From an uncultured Porphyromonadaceae bacterium (lineage in GTDB: Bacteria > Bacteroidota > Bacteroidia > Bacteroidales > Muribaculaceae), in contig CALKRW010000063.1 in assembly GCA_937989585.1 (NCBI GenBank), positions 1 to 64,000 of the forward strand: a stretch of DNA of 64,000 bases. Direction: 5' to 3'. The stretch's first letter is position 1, and the number at the start of each line of letters is the position of its first letter. This document shows positions 9,200 to 16,525 of this stretch, one piece after another. The notes under the pieces were generated by a model. It searched no databases, had not been told where the DNA came from, and worked only from the letters and a program-made list of their open reading frames with translations. Made by a program: the position numbers and the translations under genes.

Positions 9200-11745
9200 A
9201 ACGCCTTGTTATTCTCTTTGCGGCGATGCTTTGTGTCGCCACAGCCTTTGCGCAGAAGTTCAGTTACCGCTTCAATCATACGCCTCTCGCCGACGCGCTC
9301 GTGCAGATTGCCGGGCAGCATCCCGATATTCACATCAACTTCATTTACAATGAACTCGACAAATATCCGGTCACGGCAACCATACATACAAATGATGCCT
9401 ACGATATGCTCAGACAGTTGATCGGACTGAATCCTGTATCAGTTATCAGTTCCGGCGGCAGGTACTATGTAGAGGCGTTGCAACACGGCAAGTTCAGCTA
9501 CCGCGGCCGGGTCCTCGATGAGGAACATCAACCGGCTCCGGGAACTACAATATTGCTTCTTGCTTCCAAAGACTCAACAGTCATCACATACGGCGTGGCA
9601 GACAATGCCGGTCGCTTCACCATTCCTTGCGACAGCCGAAATGTTATCGCAAAATTAAGCTGCGTAGGCTACAAGACCACTTACCGTCATCTGACAGACT
9701 TCAACGTAGGAGACATAATCCTTCCTATTGATGCCGTGGCCTTGCAGCAGGTCAAGGTTGAAGGACAGTTAGCCTCCGCATATTCCGACCGCACTGTCTA
9801 TCTGCCCTCCCAGCGTCAGAAAAATGCTGCGCAAAACGCCATTGATCTTCTTCGCCATATGGCTATTCCGCAAATTAATATCAATCTTATAGACAATGCT
9901 GTCACTACCCTGAGCGGACAGAATGTAGCGGTCTATATCAACTATATCCCTGCATCGGCGGAAGAAATCGAGGGCATTTTGACATCTGATGTGCGGCGTG
10001 TCGAATATCTCGATTTTCCTACCGACCCTCGTTTTCAGGGTAACGAGCAAGTAATCAATTTCATCATGCAGAAGTACGAATACGGCGGTTACACCAAAGC
10101 GACGGTAAATGAAAATTTCCTTGTGGGAAAACTGTCAAGCCGTGCTTCGATATATTCAAAGTTCGCATATAAGCGCATGACCTACGATTTATATGCCGGT
10201 GCATCGAACCATGACATCAAACATTCAGGTACGTCAACCATTGGGAACTATACTCTTGAAAACGCCGACGGCGAACCTTACTTTATTACGCGAAACGAAA
10301 TATTCGACAATTCTCATTTCAAGTATAACCAGTATCCCGTAACGTTCAGAGCCATTTACGATTCCGACAAAGTGCAGATTGCAAACACTGTCGGCTTTAA
10401 CTTCGATCAGTCGCCGACGGCTGAAACATCCGGCACGCTGTCGTTTGTACCCCGACAGGCAGAAGACTACGTATATAGCAGATATGAGTCTTACACCAGC
10501 CGTTATATTATATGGTCTGGCAATTACTATTTCATTCTGCCCCGAAATTTCCATCTTAGCGTTTCGCCCGGCATAAATTACGGACACACCAACAACAATT
10601 ACCGCTATCAGACTTCAGCCACCGATGCCATAGTAAACGACTCAAGAGAAAATGTATGGCAGTTCAGGGGAAGCGCCACTCTTTACAAGATATTCACAGA
10701 CAGACAAAACGGCTTCTTCCGCGCTTATTACGGTTCCACATCCAATGATGTGAGCTATTTAGGCACATCTCCTTACGACAATGATTTCCTCGACACCTAT
10801 GCCGGAGCCGCACTCGGTTACAGCTTCTCCAACAACCAATGGAATATAAGTGCTGATGTGGCTCTGCAATGGGAGAAGAACAAAATCAACGACCAGTCCG
10901 TTTCAGAAGTCTATCCTCTCGCGAATGTATCAGCCGGATTCTCTCCTTCACAGAGACATTCTTTCCGCGCATACTTACATTTCGGCGCGAACTATCCCGG
11001 TGCAAGCGAGAAAACGCCGAATATACTGCAACAGAACGAACTGATGTACTATACTGGAAACCCCGAAATCGGACTTTCCCGACAGGTTACATTCAACCTG
11101 TCTTACAACTGGATGCCGTCTAACAAATTCTCGGCTTCGGCTTTTGCCCAATACTTCGGAGAATATAACCTGTATGTGCCTGTTTACGAGCCATACGACG
11201 GTGGGACTGCTTTGCTTCGCACTTTTGAAACTGACGGCGACTATAACCGTACTCAAATCGGAATGTCGTTTAATTACAAACTGTTAAATGGCAATCTTCA
11301 ATTTGCAGCATCGCCCTCAATTTCAATCTATCGTATGACCGGATTATTTGACATTAAACGGAGTCCGTTCACTTGCAACGCGTCGGTTACTTATTATCTC
11401 GGTAATTTCTACTTTCAGGCATCGTATCAGACAAGAAACCTGACAGTGCAGGGCAATCGTGGAGTAATATATAAAGACCGTGATTTCTACCAGATACTCG
11501 CAGGATGGAGCCGAGCAAACTGGAATATCAGGGTAAGCGCGATGAATCTATTTCGCAACGACTGGCTCTGTGCTACTAATATGTTGTCAACACCTTTATA
11601 TTCAGAAACGCGATTCGTTGACGGAAACAACTTTCATCGCCGTTTGAACCTTTCGATGACATACACTTTCGGATACGGAAAGAAAGTTCAGCGAGGAAAC
11701 GAAGTCGGAGAACAATCCGGTGCAAGTTCAGCAATTATGAAATAA
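9196..11745 (+). CDS. TonB-dependent-type outer-membrane transducer with STN domain
   Basis: An 849-residue protein: signal peptide 1-20, STN (secretin/TonB N-terminal) domain about 21-95, carboxypeptidase-regulatory-like domain about 98-180 (GRVLDEEHQPAPGTTILLL), then a plug-like segment and a long beta-barrel rich in Tyr/Asn/Ser to the end. This is the architecture of Bacteroidota receptors that sense a ligand, signal through the STN domain to a FecR-type anti-sigma, and need TonB energy. The ligand is unknown and no SusD partner is present; instead a small lipoprotein follows after 14 bases. The first about 150 residues are identical to copy 1 and the barrel is not, so the two receptors share the sensor head but probably differ in ligand. 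Confidence 0.87.
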   Translation: MKRLVILFAAMLCVATAFAQKFSYRFNHTPLADALVQIAGQHPDIHINFIYNELDKYPVTATIHTNDAYDMLRQLIGLNPVSVISSGGRYYVEALQHGKFSYRGRVLDEEHQPAPGTTILLLASKDSTVITYGVADNAGRFTIPCDSRNVIAKLSCVGYKTTYRHLTDFNVGDIILPIDAVALQQVKVEGQLASAYSDRTVYLPSQRQKNAAQNAIDLLRHMAIPQININLIDNAVTTLSGQNVAVYINYIPASAEEIEGILTSDVRRVEYLDFPTDPRFQGNEQVINFIMQKYEYGGYTKATVNENFLVGKLSSRASIYSKFAYKRMTYDLYAGASNHDIKHSGTSTIGNYTLENADGEPYFITRNEIFDNSHFKYNQYPVTFRAIYDSDKVQIANTVGFNFDQSPTAETSGTLSFVPRQAEDYVYSRYESYTSRYIIWSGNYYFILPRNFHLSVSPGINYGHTNNNYRYQTSATDAIVNDSRENVWQFRGSATLYKIFTDRQNGFFRAYYGSTSNDVSYLGTSPYDNDFLDTYAGAALGYSFSNNQWNISADVALQWEKNKINDQSVSEVYPLANVSAGFSPSQRHSFRAYLHFGANYPGASEKTPNILQQNELMYYTGNPEIGLSRQVTFNLSYNWMPSNKFSASAFAQYFGEYNLYVPVYEPYDGGTALLRTFETDGDYNRTQIGMSFNYKLLNGNLQFAASPSISIYRMTGLFDIKRSPFTCNASVTYYLGNFYFQASYQTRNLTVQGNRGVIYKDRDFYQILAGWSRANWNIRVSAMNLFRNDWLCATNMLSTPLYSETRFVDGNNFHRRLNLSMTYTFGYGKKVQRGNEVGEQSGASSAIMK

Positions 11746-11759
11746 AATATCTCTAAAAC

Positions 11760-12182
11760 ATGAAACCCACCAAATTATTAGGAATCCTGATGGCGTTCCT
11801 CTGCTCAATCGCCATTGTCGGCTGCGACGATGACGAAAACCAGGGCAGGAAAATAACTGATTACAAAGAGTACACACTGACCATAGCATCAAAGATGCTT
11901 CCGGGAGTCGTTACATCGTGCGGCAACAGCACTCTTACCGATGTATATGCCGTTAAGTCGGAATCATCAACGGAATGGGAGCCGCTTGGTGCCATAGCAG
12001 AATTCGAATACGAGCCGGGGTATGAATACCAAATTCGCATCAGTAAAACGAGCTATCTGGATTATAGGATGGGCGAACCGGCGTGGACTGAATACGAGTT
12101 GTTGGAGGTATTATCAAAGGAGAGTAAGGAGTCAGAAGACCTACCCGAAGATTTTATCCCGGACTGGTTTGAGAATGATTAA
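11760..12182 (+). CDS. Small lipoprotein, DUF4377-like
   Basis: The 140-residue product has a signal peptide with lipobox IVGC followed by Asp-rich DDDE. The mature part (VYAVKSESSTEWEPL, then IAEFEYEPGYEYQIRIS) fits the DUF4377 pattern of small Bacteroidota lipoproteins, with a conserved Cys in the middle (VTSCGN). It starts 14 bases after the receptor stop, so it belongs to the sigma/receptor operon and may be the receptor's surface or periplasmic partner. A remnant of the same receptor-then-lipoprotein order follows at 12223-12420. Confidence 0.72.
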   Translation: MKPTKLLGILMAFLCSIAIVGCDDDENQGRKITDYKEYTLTIASKMLPGVVTSCGNSTLTDVYAVKSESSTEWEPLGAIAEFEYEPGYEYQIRISKTSYLDYRMGEPAWTEYELLEVLSKESKESEDLPEDFIPDWFEND

Positions 12183-12222
12183 AATCTTATCGAATCTCTC
12201 TTATGAACAGCCGTATCATTAA

Positions 12223-12261
12223 TCAGAGCCAGAATCAGCCGGGTCTGCAATCATGAAATAA
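12223..12261 (+). pseudogene. 3' tail of a third receptor gene
   Basis: Twelve in-frame codons ending ESAGSAIMK-stop match the EQSGASSAIMK-stop end of the receptors at 7754 and 11745. They are followed by an AT-rich spacer and a lipoprotein start, as after 11745. This is what would remain of a third receptor after deletion. Confidence 0.55.
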
Positions 12262-12276
12262 TCTAAAACACATTAT

Positions 12277-12420
12277 ATGAACAAACTGTTACTGTTTTTA
12301 CTTACTCTCCTTGCAATTACGTTCAGTGCTTGCGATGATGATACTTCTGACTATCCAGATACAGCGACAGCGGCGTTCCGGACGGGCGGGACGTCGCTGC
12401 TGTTGTGTGACATCGGATAA
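12277..12420 (+). pseudogene. Truncated lipoprotein fused to repeat D1
   Basis: It opens with a good signal peptide and lipobox (LLAITFSAC, then DDDTSDYPD) but after about 29 codons it runs into repeat D1 (from about 12362), which is foreign to it, and stops at 12418-12420. Position and signal peptide match the lipoprotein that follows the intact receptor, so it is the 5' stub of the third module's lipoprotein. Confidence 0.6.
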
Positions 12421-12441
12421 TGTTCCTTCGAATTGGCCTGA

Positions 12442-12529
12442 AATGTTATGTAGAAGGACCGGAGTGGTTATGTGGAAGGCGCGGAGTGGTTATGTGGAAG
12501 GCGCGGAGTGGTTATGTGGGAGGGGCGGA
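12442..12529 (+). repeat. 22-bp tandem repeats (three full units plus one degenerate)
   Basis: Units GTGGTTATGTGGAAGGCGCG+GA start at 12464, 12486 and 12508; the last is slightly changed, and a degenerate unit precedes them at 12442. The D2 copy has one unit fewer. They lie just beyond the 3' end of the NAD(P)-binding reading frame. Confidence 0.85.
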
Positions 12530-12533
12530 GAGG

Positions 12534-12848
12534 TTAGGCGTAAACTGCGGCGTGGACTGTGGGGGTGACGGTCTGCTCGCAGACGAATTTGCCGTAGTCG
12601 CCTTCGGTGGAGATGAATACCCAGTCGAAGTTATCGCGGCGGCGAAGGTCGAGGGTGTAGAATTCTTTGGAGAACTTGCCGCCAACGACAACGAAACGCT
12701 TGACGTTTGCCTCGATTGCCATGTTGATGATCTCGTTATAATACTGAAGGACAAGACTGTTGACTTCGTCGTTCATGTAGTCGGTCTCGAGGGCCAGGAT
12801 TACATCGTCATAGCCCTGAAGTTGCTGAAGCAGGTCGAGTTTGTCGGC
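12534..12848 (-). pseudogene. Truncated NAD(P)-binding protein copy
   Basis: The last about 105 codons (KLDLLQQLQGYD ... VHAAVYA-stop) are nearly the same as in the gene at 14942-15415, with a few substitutions (for example EANVKRF for EANVRRF). The N-terminal Rossmann glycine motif is missing; upstream of 12848 the sequence is unrelated, so the open frame to 12923 is fortuitous. It is a non-functional copy created with repeat D1. Confidence 0.8.
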
Positions 12849-13076
12849 CTTTGGCCGGTGCGCGTTAGCAAAGCAAGATGCGCCGCAAAAATTCCCGTCC
12901 CACAATACCTTCGCCACAAACATCGGCGGTGTGCATTAATTCGGCCTTGAATTACATGACCATTACATGAACTCGTCAGAAGTAAAATACTAAATATCAA
13001 GTACATTACATCAAAGCCAAATTCGGTTCACTACGAATTTAGCCGATTCAATTACATGAAATTACATGAAATTAGT
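12849..13076. other. Junction and spacer with ATTACATGA motifs
   Basis: Non-coding. Four ATTACATGA motifs occur (about 12951-12970 and 13051-13072, the latter as two 10-bp tandem units) just beyond the 3' end of the leftward gene at 13077, plus an imperfect inverted repeat around 13018-13050. Function unknown. Confidence 0.5.
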
Positions 13077-14534
13077 CTATCCCCATGAGGGAATGTAAGC
13101 GACATCGCGGCGGTTTGTTCCTTCAGGCGTGCCAACTTTTATAAGTCCTCTCTTTACCGCTTCTCTTATTACGATAGAAACCATCGGGTAGTTCTTTTCC
13201 TCGACACCCATGCGCTCGCGGAACGACTTGTTGGTCATCATCTCGTTCGACATATATTTGAGGCAAGCATGTTGGTAACAGGCCTGTATGCGTTCCTCTC
13301 TGGTCGTTTCTGCCCAACCTTTATATTCCGAAAGGATTACGGTGGTACGGATATCCGAAACACGATATTTAATTGGGGGCAACTGATATTCTTCAACACC
13401 CGCCAAGGCTTTATCCATGCCACTTCCTTTCTCCTCGCAAAATCCCATTCGTCGCATAATGTCAGCCAACTCATCATTGCGCGATTGATATTCATCAATA
13501 AAGCGGTCAGTGCTGATGAGCGGTTGACCGGGCGATGAAATTTCCACTCTGTCGGAGTAAATCTCTACCATAGGGAATCCTTGCACTGCGAAATTTTGAT
13601 GAATAATCATATTTGCGACTATTTCTCGGATGGCTTTTTCGGGATACATCCTCACATCCTTGCGCAGTGCGCGTCCAATTTCTTCGTTTGCCGGTAATTG
13701 TCCGTTAATCCAATCAAGCATCTGCACAAACTGAACGGCATAACCCTGCTCAAATGATTGCTCCCTGACGGTGTCAATCTTATTCTTTCCTCGATAAACT
13801 ATGACGCGAACCGCCTTGCGATAGAGATTGCCAAAGTCTCGAAGGTTCTTTGCGAGCAAAATCGCGCCAAGTTGAGTTACGCCGTACCCCTGTTCGGAAG
13901 GTATTACAAATTTCTCCGAGACAAATTTGTCAACTATGCCGTTTACAGTACTAGGCATGGGAATGTTCAGCCGATCGAAATAGGTTTCAGCACTCAACAA
14001 GTTTACTACTTCATTAGCCGACTTGCATTCGCGCACCACAATAGTATTCAGCGGTAGATTATTGTTGCGCTTCCAAAGTTTGACTTCTTTTTCAGGATAG
14101 CCAATAAGTTTCTTTGTAAGAGATCCTATACGGATATAAGCCGTATTGAGGAATGAAACCGGCCTGTCCGCAGCCGCCGGAATCCGATACATCGAGATAT
14201 GCTGTTTTGGATTTCCATTGTAATCGAACTCGATACATTCCAGGTCCAATCTCGGATTAAGACGATTGACAAGCCATAGTTCAAGCTCCTCGTTCCCGAC
14301 CTTATGGCTGCGGCACTTGAAACTTGTCCCCACAATATTATGGTTGCCGTCTTCAACTCCGAACACGAGGTAGCCGTATGGCAGATTAAGCAGAGCCGCA
14401 CTATTAGATAACGCGGAGATACGTTCTCCGATTTCTTCGTTCGAGTGAAAATTATGTTTGAACTCAAGCCATTCAGATTCTGTTGGCAATGCCACCAGAC
14501 GATTGAGTAGTATTTCTAATTCGGCATGTTCCAT
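13077..14534 (-). CDS. AlbA_2/Schlafen-type ATP-binding transcriptional regulator-like protein
   Basis: The 485-residue product starts with an AlbA_2 (Schlafen AAA-4) domain (about 15-130: SEWLEFKHNF, NSAALLNLPYGYLVFGVED), continues with a middle part ending in a GHKL-type ATP-binding C-terminal region (REIVANMIIHQNF, EIYSDRVEISSPGQ, GFCEEKGSGMDKAL) and closes with a helix-turn-helix-like tail. Such proteins are widespread accessory genes, annotated as DNA-binding or RecG-like; some lie in defence loci. It has repeat R2 directly upstream, the same leader as the YhcG-like gene, and lies between the truncated and complete copies of the NAD(P)-binding gene, so it came in as part of that rearrangement. 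Confidence 0.85.
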   Translation of the reverse strand: MEHAELEILLNRLVALPTESEWLEFKHNFHSNEEIGERISALSNSAALLNLPYGYLVFGVEDGNHNIVGTSFKCRSHKVGNEELELWLVNRLNPRLDLECIEFDYNGNPKQHISMYRIPAAADRPVSFLNTAYIRIGSLTKKLIGYPEKEVKLWKRNNNLPLNTIVVRECKSANEVVNLLSAETYFDRLNIPMPSTVNGIVDKFVSEKFVIPSEQGYGVTQLGAILLAKNLRDFGNLYRKAVRVIVYRGKNKIDTVREQSFEQGYAVQFVQMLDWINGQLPANEEIGRALRKDVRMYPEKAIREIVANMIIHQNFAVQGFPMVEIYSDRVEISSPGQPLISTDRFIDEYQSRNDELADIMRRMGFCEEKGSGMDKALAGVEEYQLPPIKYRVSDIRTTVILSEYKGWAETTREERIQACYQHACLKYMSNEMMTNKSFRERMGVEEKNYPMVSIVIREAVKRGLIKVGTPEGTNRRDVAYIPSWG

Positions 14535-14543
14535 AACGCAAAT

Positions 14544-14778
14544 TTACGAATTATTCGGGAGATATGGTGCTTCGCTCGAAAATAATAGCCAACTTTGCCA
14601 TTGTAGGCTAAATGATTGCACAACATTTTGAAAATAAAAAGCGTTATGCTTATCCTGTGATTTTGAGAACGTAAGGAATTCGACAAATAAGCACAAGGAT
14701 TAGAATAGTGGTTCTCACGCTTATAGTCCTATAGCGTGGACTGCTATTATTACATCTGCTCAATTAGTTGCCTACGAC
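14544..14778 (-). repeat. Repeat R2, shared upstream region of the AlbA-type gene
   Basis: Homologue of R1 (3261-3490) in the same orientation, directly upstream of the leftward gene at 14534. The outer blocks are well conserved and the middle is variable. The hairpin ATAGC-GTGGACT-GCTAT is at about 14732-14748. Confidence 0.75.
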
Positions 14779-14791
14779 CCTCAAGGTGAGA

Positions 14792-15256
14792 CAGCAGCAG
14801 CGGCGTTCCGGCCGGGCGGGACGTCGCTGCTGTTGTGTGACATCGGATAATGTTCCTTCGAATTGGCCTGAAATGTTATGTAGAAGGACCGGAGTGGTTA
14901 TGTGGAAGGCGCGGAGTGGTTATGTGGAAGGGGCGGAGAGGTTATGCGTAAACTGCGGCGTGGACTGTGGGGCTGACGGTCTGCTCGCAGACGAATTTGC
15001 TGTAGTCGCCTTCGGTCGAGATGAATACCCAGTCGAATCCATCGCGGCGACGGAGATCGAGGGTATAGAATTCTTTGGAGAATTTGCCGCCAACAACAAC
15101 GAAACGCCTGACGTTTGCCTCGATCGCCGTATTGATGATTTCGTTATAGTATTTGAGGACAAGTGTATTGACCTCATCGTTCATGTAATCAGTCTCAAGG
15201 GCCAGGATTACCTCGTCATAGCCCTGAAGTTGCTGAAGCAGGTCGAGTTTGTCGGC
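14792..15256 (-). repeat. Repeat D2: 3' half of the complete NAD(P)-binding gene and its flank
   Basis: Parental copy of repeat D1. It includes a strong GC-rich hairpin (about 14796-14832, CAGCAGCGGCGTTCC pairing with GGGACGTCGCTGCTG) downstream of the gene, probably its terminator, and two 22-bp repeat units at 14894 and 14916. Confidence 0.9.
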
Positions 15257-15415
15257 GAGGTCGACATGCTGTACCGTGACGCGTGTGTCATCAAGCATGA
15301 CGTGCTCGGGACTTGTAGTAATCAATACCCTGACTGTCAGACCCTGCTCGAGTAAACCTGTGAGTGTCGTGGCGAAAACCGGGCCGCCAAAACCTATTAG
15401 TGCTACTTCTTTCAT
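14942..15415 (-). CDS. Small NAD(P)-binding Rossmann-fold protein
   Basis: The 157-residue product begins with a beta strand and glycine motif (VALIGFGGPVFATTLTGLL) followed by acidic and hydrophobic segments of a Rossmann fold (VTVQHVDLADKLDLLQQL, RRFVVVGG), as in short atypical NAD(P)-dependent epimerase/oxidoreductase proteins. It is shorter than the full family (about 200 residues or more) and lacks a clear YxxxK. Substrate unknown. Its 3' half is duplicated as D1. It is transcribed away from rfbD; the intergenic region contains promoter elements for rfbD. Confidence 0.65.
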   Translation of the reverse strand: MKEVALIGFGGPVFATTLTGLLEQGLTVRVLITTSPEHVMLDDTRVTVQHVDLADKLDLLQQLQGYDEVILALETDYMNDEVNTLVLKYYNEIINTAIEANVRRFVVVGGKFSKEFYTLDLRRRDGFDWVFISTEGDYSKFVCEQTVSPTVHAAVYA

Positions 15416-15505
15416 AATGTATCTTTAGGTGTGTGTTTATGTTTGTTTACATATATAAACATTTGTCACGCGGGAAAGTTGGCAGGCAATGTCGCTAAAA
15501 ATTCG

Positions 15506-15513
15506 TACCTTTG
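15506..15513 (+). promoter_or_regulatory. -7 box of the rfbD promoter
   Basis: TACCTTTG matches the Bacteroidota consensus TAnnTTTG, about 64 bases before the rfbD start. A 10-bp palindrome TGACATGTCA follows at about 15538. No clear -33 TTTG at the right distance. Confidence 0.55.
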
Positions 15514-15576
15514 CGGAAGAATAAACGCCCGAGTGCCTGACATGTCATGTACATCGAAACGTAATCACCTGACAAT

Positions 15577-16449
15577 ATGAAGATTCTTATCACCGGAGCC
15601 AAAGGCCAACTGGGCCATGAACTGGCTGAAATACTGCCCGAGCGACTTCCTCAGGCAGAACTCGTATTCACTGATGCCGATACGCTTGACATAACTGACT
15701 CCAACGCAGTGTCCGCTTTCATCTGTGACGGCGATTACACCCACGTAATCAATTGTGCGGCATATACCGCCGTTGATCGGGCCGAAGAGGAGAAAAGCCG
15801 GTGTACGAGCGTAAATACAGATGCCGTGAGCAATCTTGCCAAGGCGACTTCCGAAACGAGCGCCCGTCTCCTGCACATATCCACCGACTATGTGTTCGAC
15901 GGCAACGCCTGCGTGCCCTATCGCGAGAGCGACCAGCCGTCGCCCCGCTCGCATTACGGCGTTACGAAACGCAAGAGCGAGACCGCGCTCATGGGTCTGG
16001 CACCGGACTCGATAATAATACGCACCGGCTGGCTGTATTCCTCATACGGCAAGAACTTCGTCAAGACCATGCTTCGCCTCGCCCGCGACAAGGAGCGCGT
16101 GAATGTAGTCAGCGACCAGATCGGTACCCCGACCTATGCTCACGATCTCGCGGACGCCATAGCGAAGATACTCGCCGCTCCACAATGGCTGCCGGGCATA
16201 TATAATTTCTCGAACGAGGGTGTGGCCTCATGGTACGACTTCGCCCAGGCTGTTTTCGATATAACGGGCTCGAAATGTGTCGCCACGCCAATTTCAACCG
16301 ACCAGTATCCCACTACCGCCGAAAGGCCCCATTACTCCGTCCTTGACAAAAGCAAGATCAAGGCGACATACGGAATCGAGATCCGTCACTGGCGCCATGC
16401 GCTGTCATCATGCCTCAAGCGGCTGGACGACTGGGATGACAACGAATGA
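15577..16449 (+). CDS. rfbD: dTDP-4-dehydrorhamnose reductase
   Basis: The 290-residue product reduces dTDP-4-dehydro-L-rhamnose to dTDP-L-rhamnose, the last step of rhamnose precursor synthesis for surface polysaccharide. The N-terminal Rossmann motif ITGAKGQLG, the NCAAYTAVDRAE segment, the STDYVFDG motif and the catalytic YGVTK (about residues 128-132) are all present. Length is normal. The other rfb genes (A, B, C) are not in the window, so this is a solitary copy. It has its own promoter and is followed 76 bases later by prfC. Confidence 0.93.
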   Translation: MKILITGAKGQLGHELAEILPERLPQAELVFTDADTLDITDSNAVSAFICDGDYTHVINCAAYTAVDRAEEEKSRCTSVNTDAVSNLAKATSETSARLLHISTDYVFDGNACVPYRESDQPSPRSHYGVTKRKSETALMGLAPDSIIIRTGWLYSSYGKNFVKTMLRLARDKERVNVVSDQIGTPTYAHDLADAIAKILAAPQWLPGIYNFSNEGVASWYDFAQAVFDITGSKCVATPISTDQYPTTAERPHYSVLDKSKIKATYGIEIRHWRHALSSCLKRLDDWDDNE

Positions 16450-16525
16450 CAACATAGTTCATAATAATAATTCCAACATTTAACCCCAAGCACATTTCAC
16501 CCTCAGGAGAGGGCAAAACTTATAT

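Larger units (their letters stand above)
7789..9654 (+). repeat. Tandem duplication, copy 2
   Basis: Second copy of 3802-5667, starting 34 bp after the stop of the first receptor. The bases just outside (7788 and 9655) differ from copy 1, giving sharp edges. Confidence 0.95.
12362..12848 (-). repeat. Repeat D1: duplicated 3' end of the NAD(P)-binding gene
   Basis: It matches 14792-15256 at an offset of 2,430, or 2,408 after a 22-bp length difference. It covers the 3' flank (hairpin, 22-bp repeats) and the last about 105 codons of the gene whose complete copy is at 14942-15415. Identity ends abruptly at ...TTGTCGGC (12848 / 15256). Confidence 0.9.

Noticed and set aside
12442..12529. CRISPR array
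   Set aside because: The 22-bp units are directly adjacent, without spacers, and no cas genes are present.
12534..12923. Second functional NAD(P)-binding gene
   Set aside because: Homology to the full gene ends at 12848 and the Rossmann glycine motif is missing, so the frame upstream of that point is fortuitous.
1..15415. Prophage or integrative conjugative element
   Set aside because: No integrase, transposase, phage structural or conjugation gene is visible in the window; only repeats and stubs indicate past mobility.
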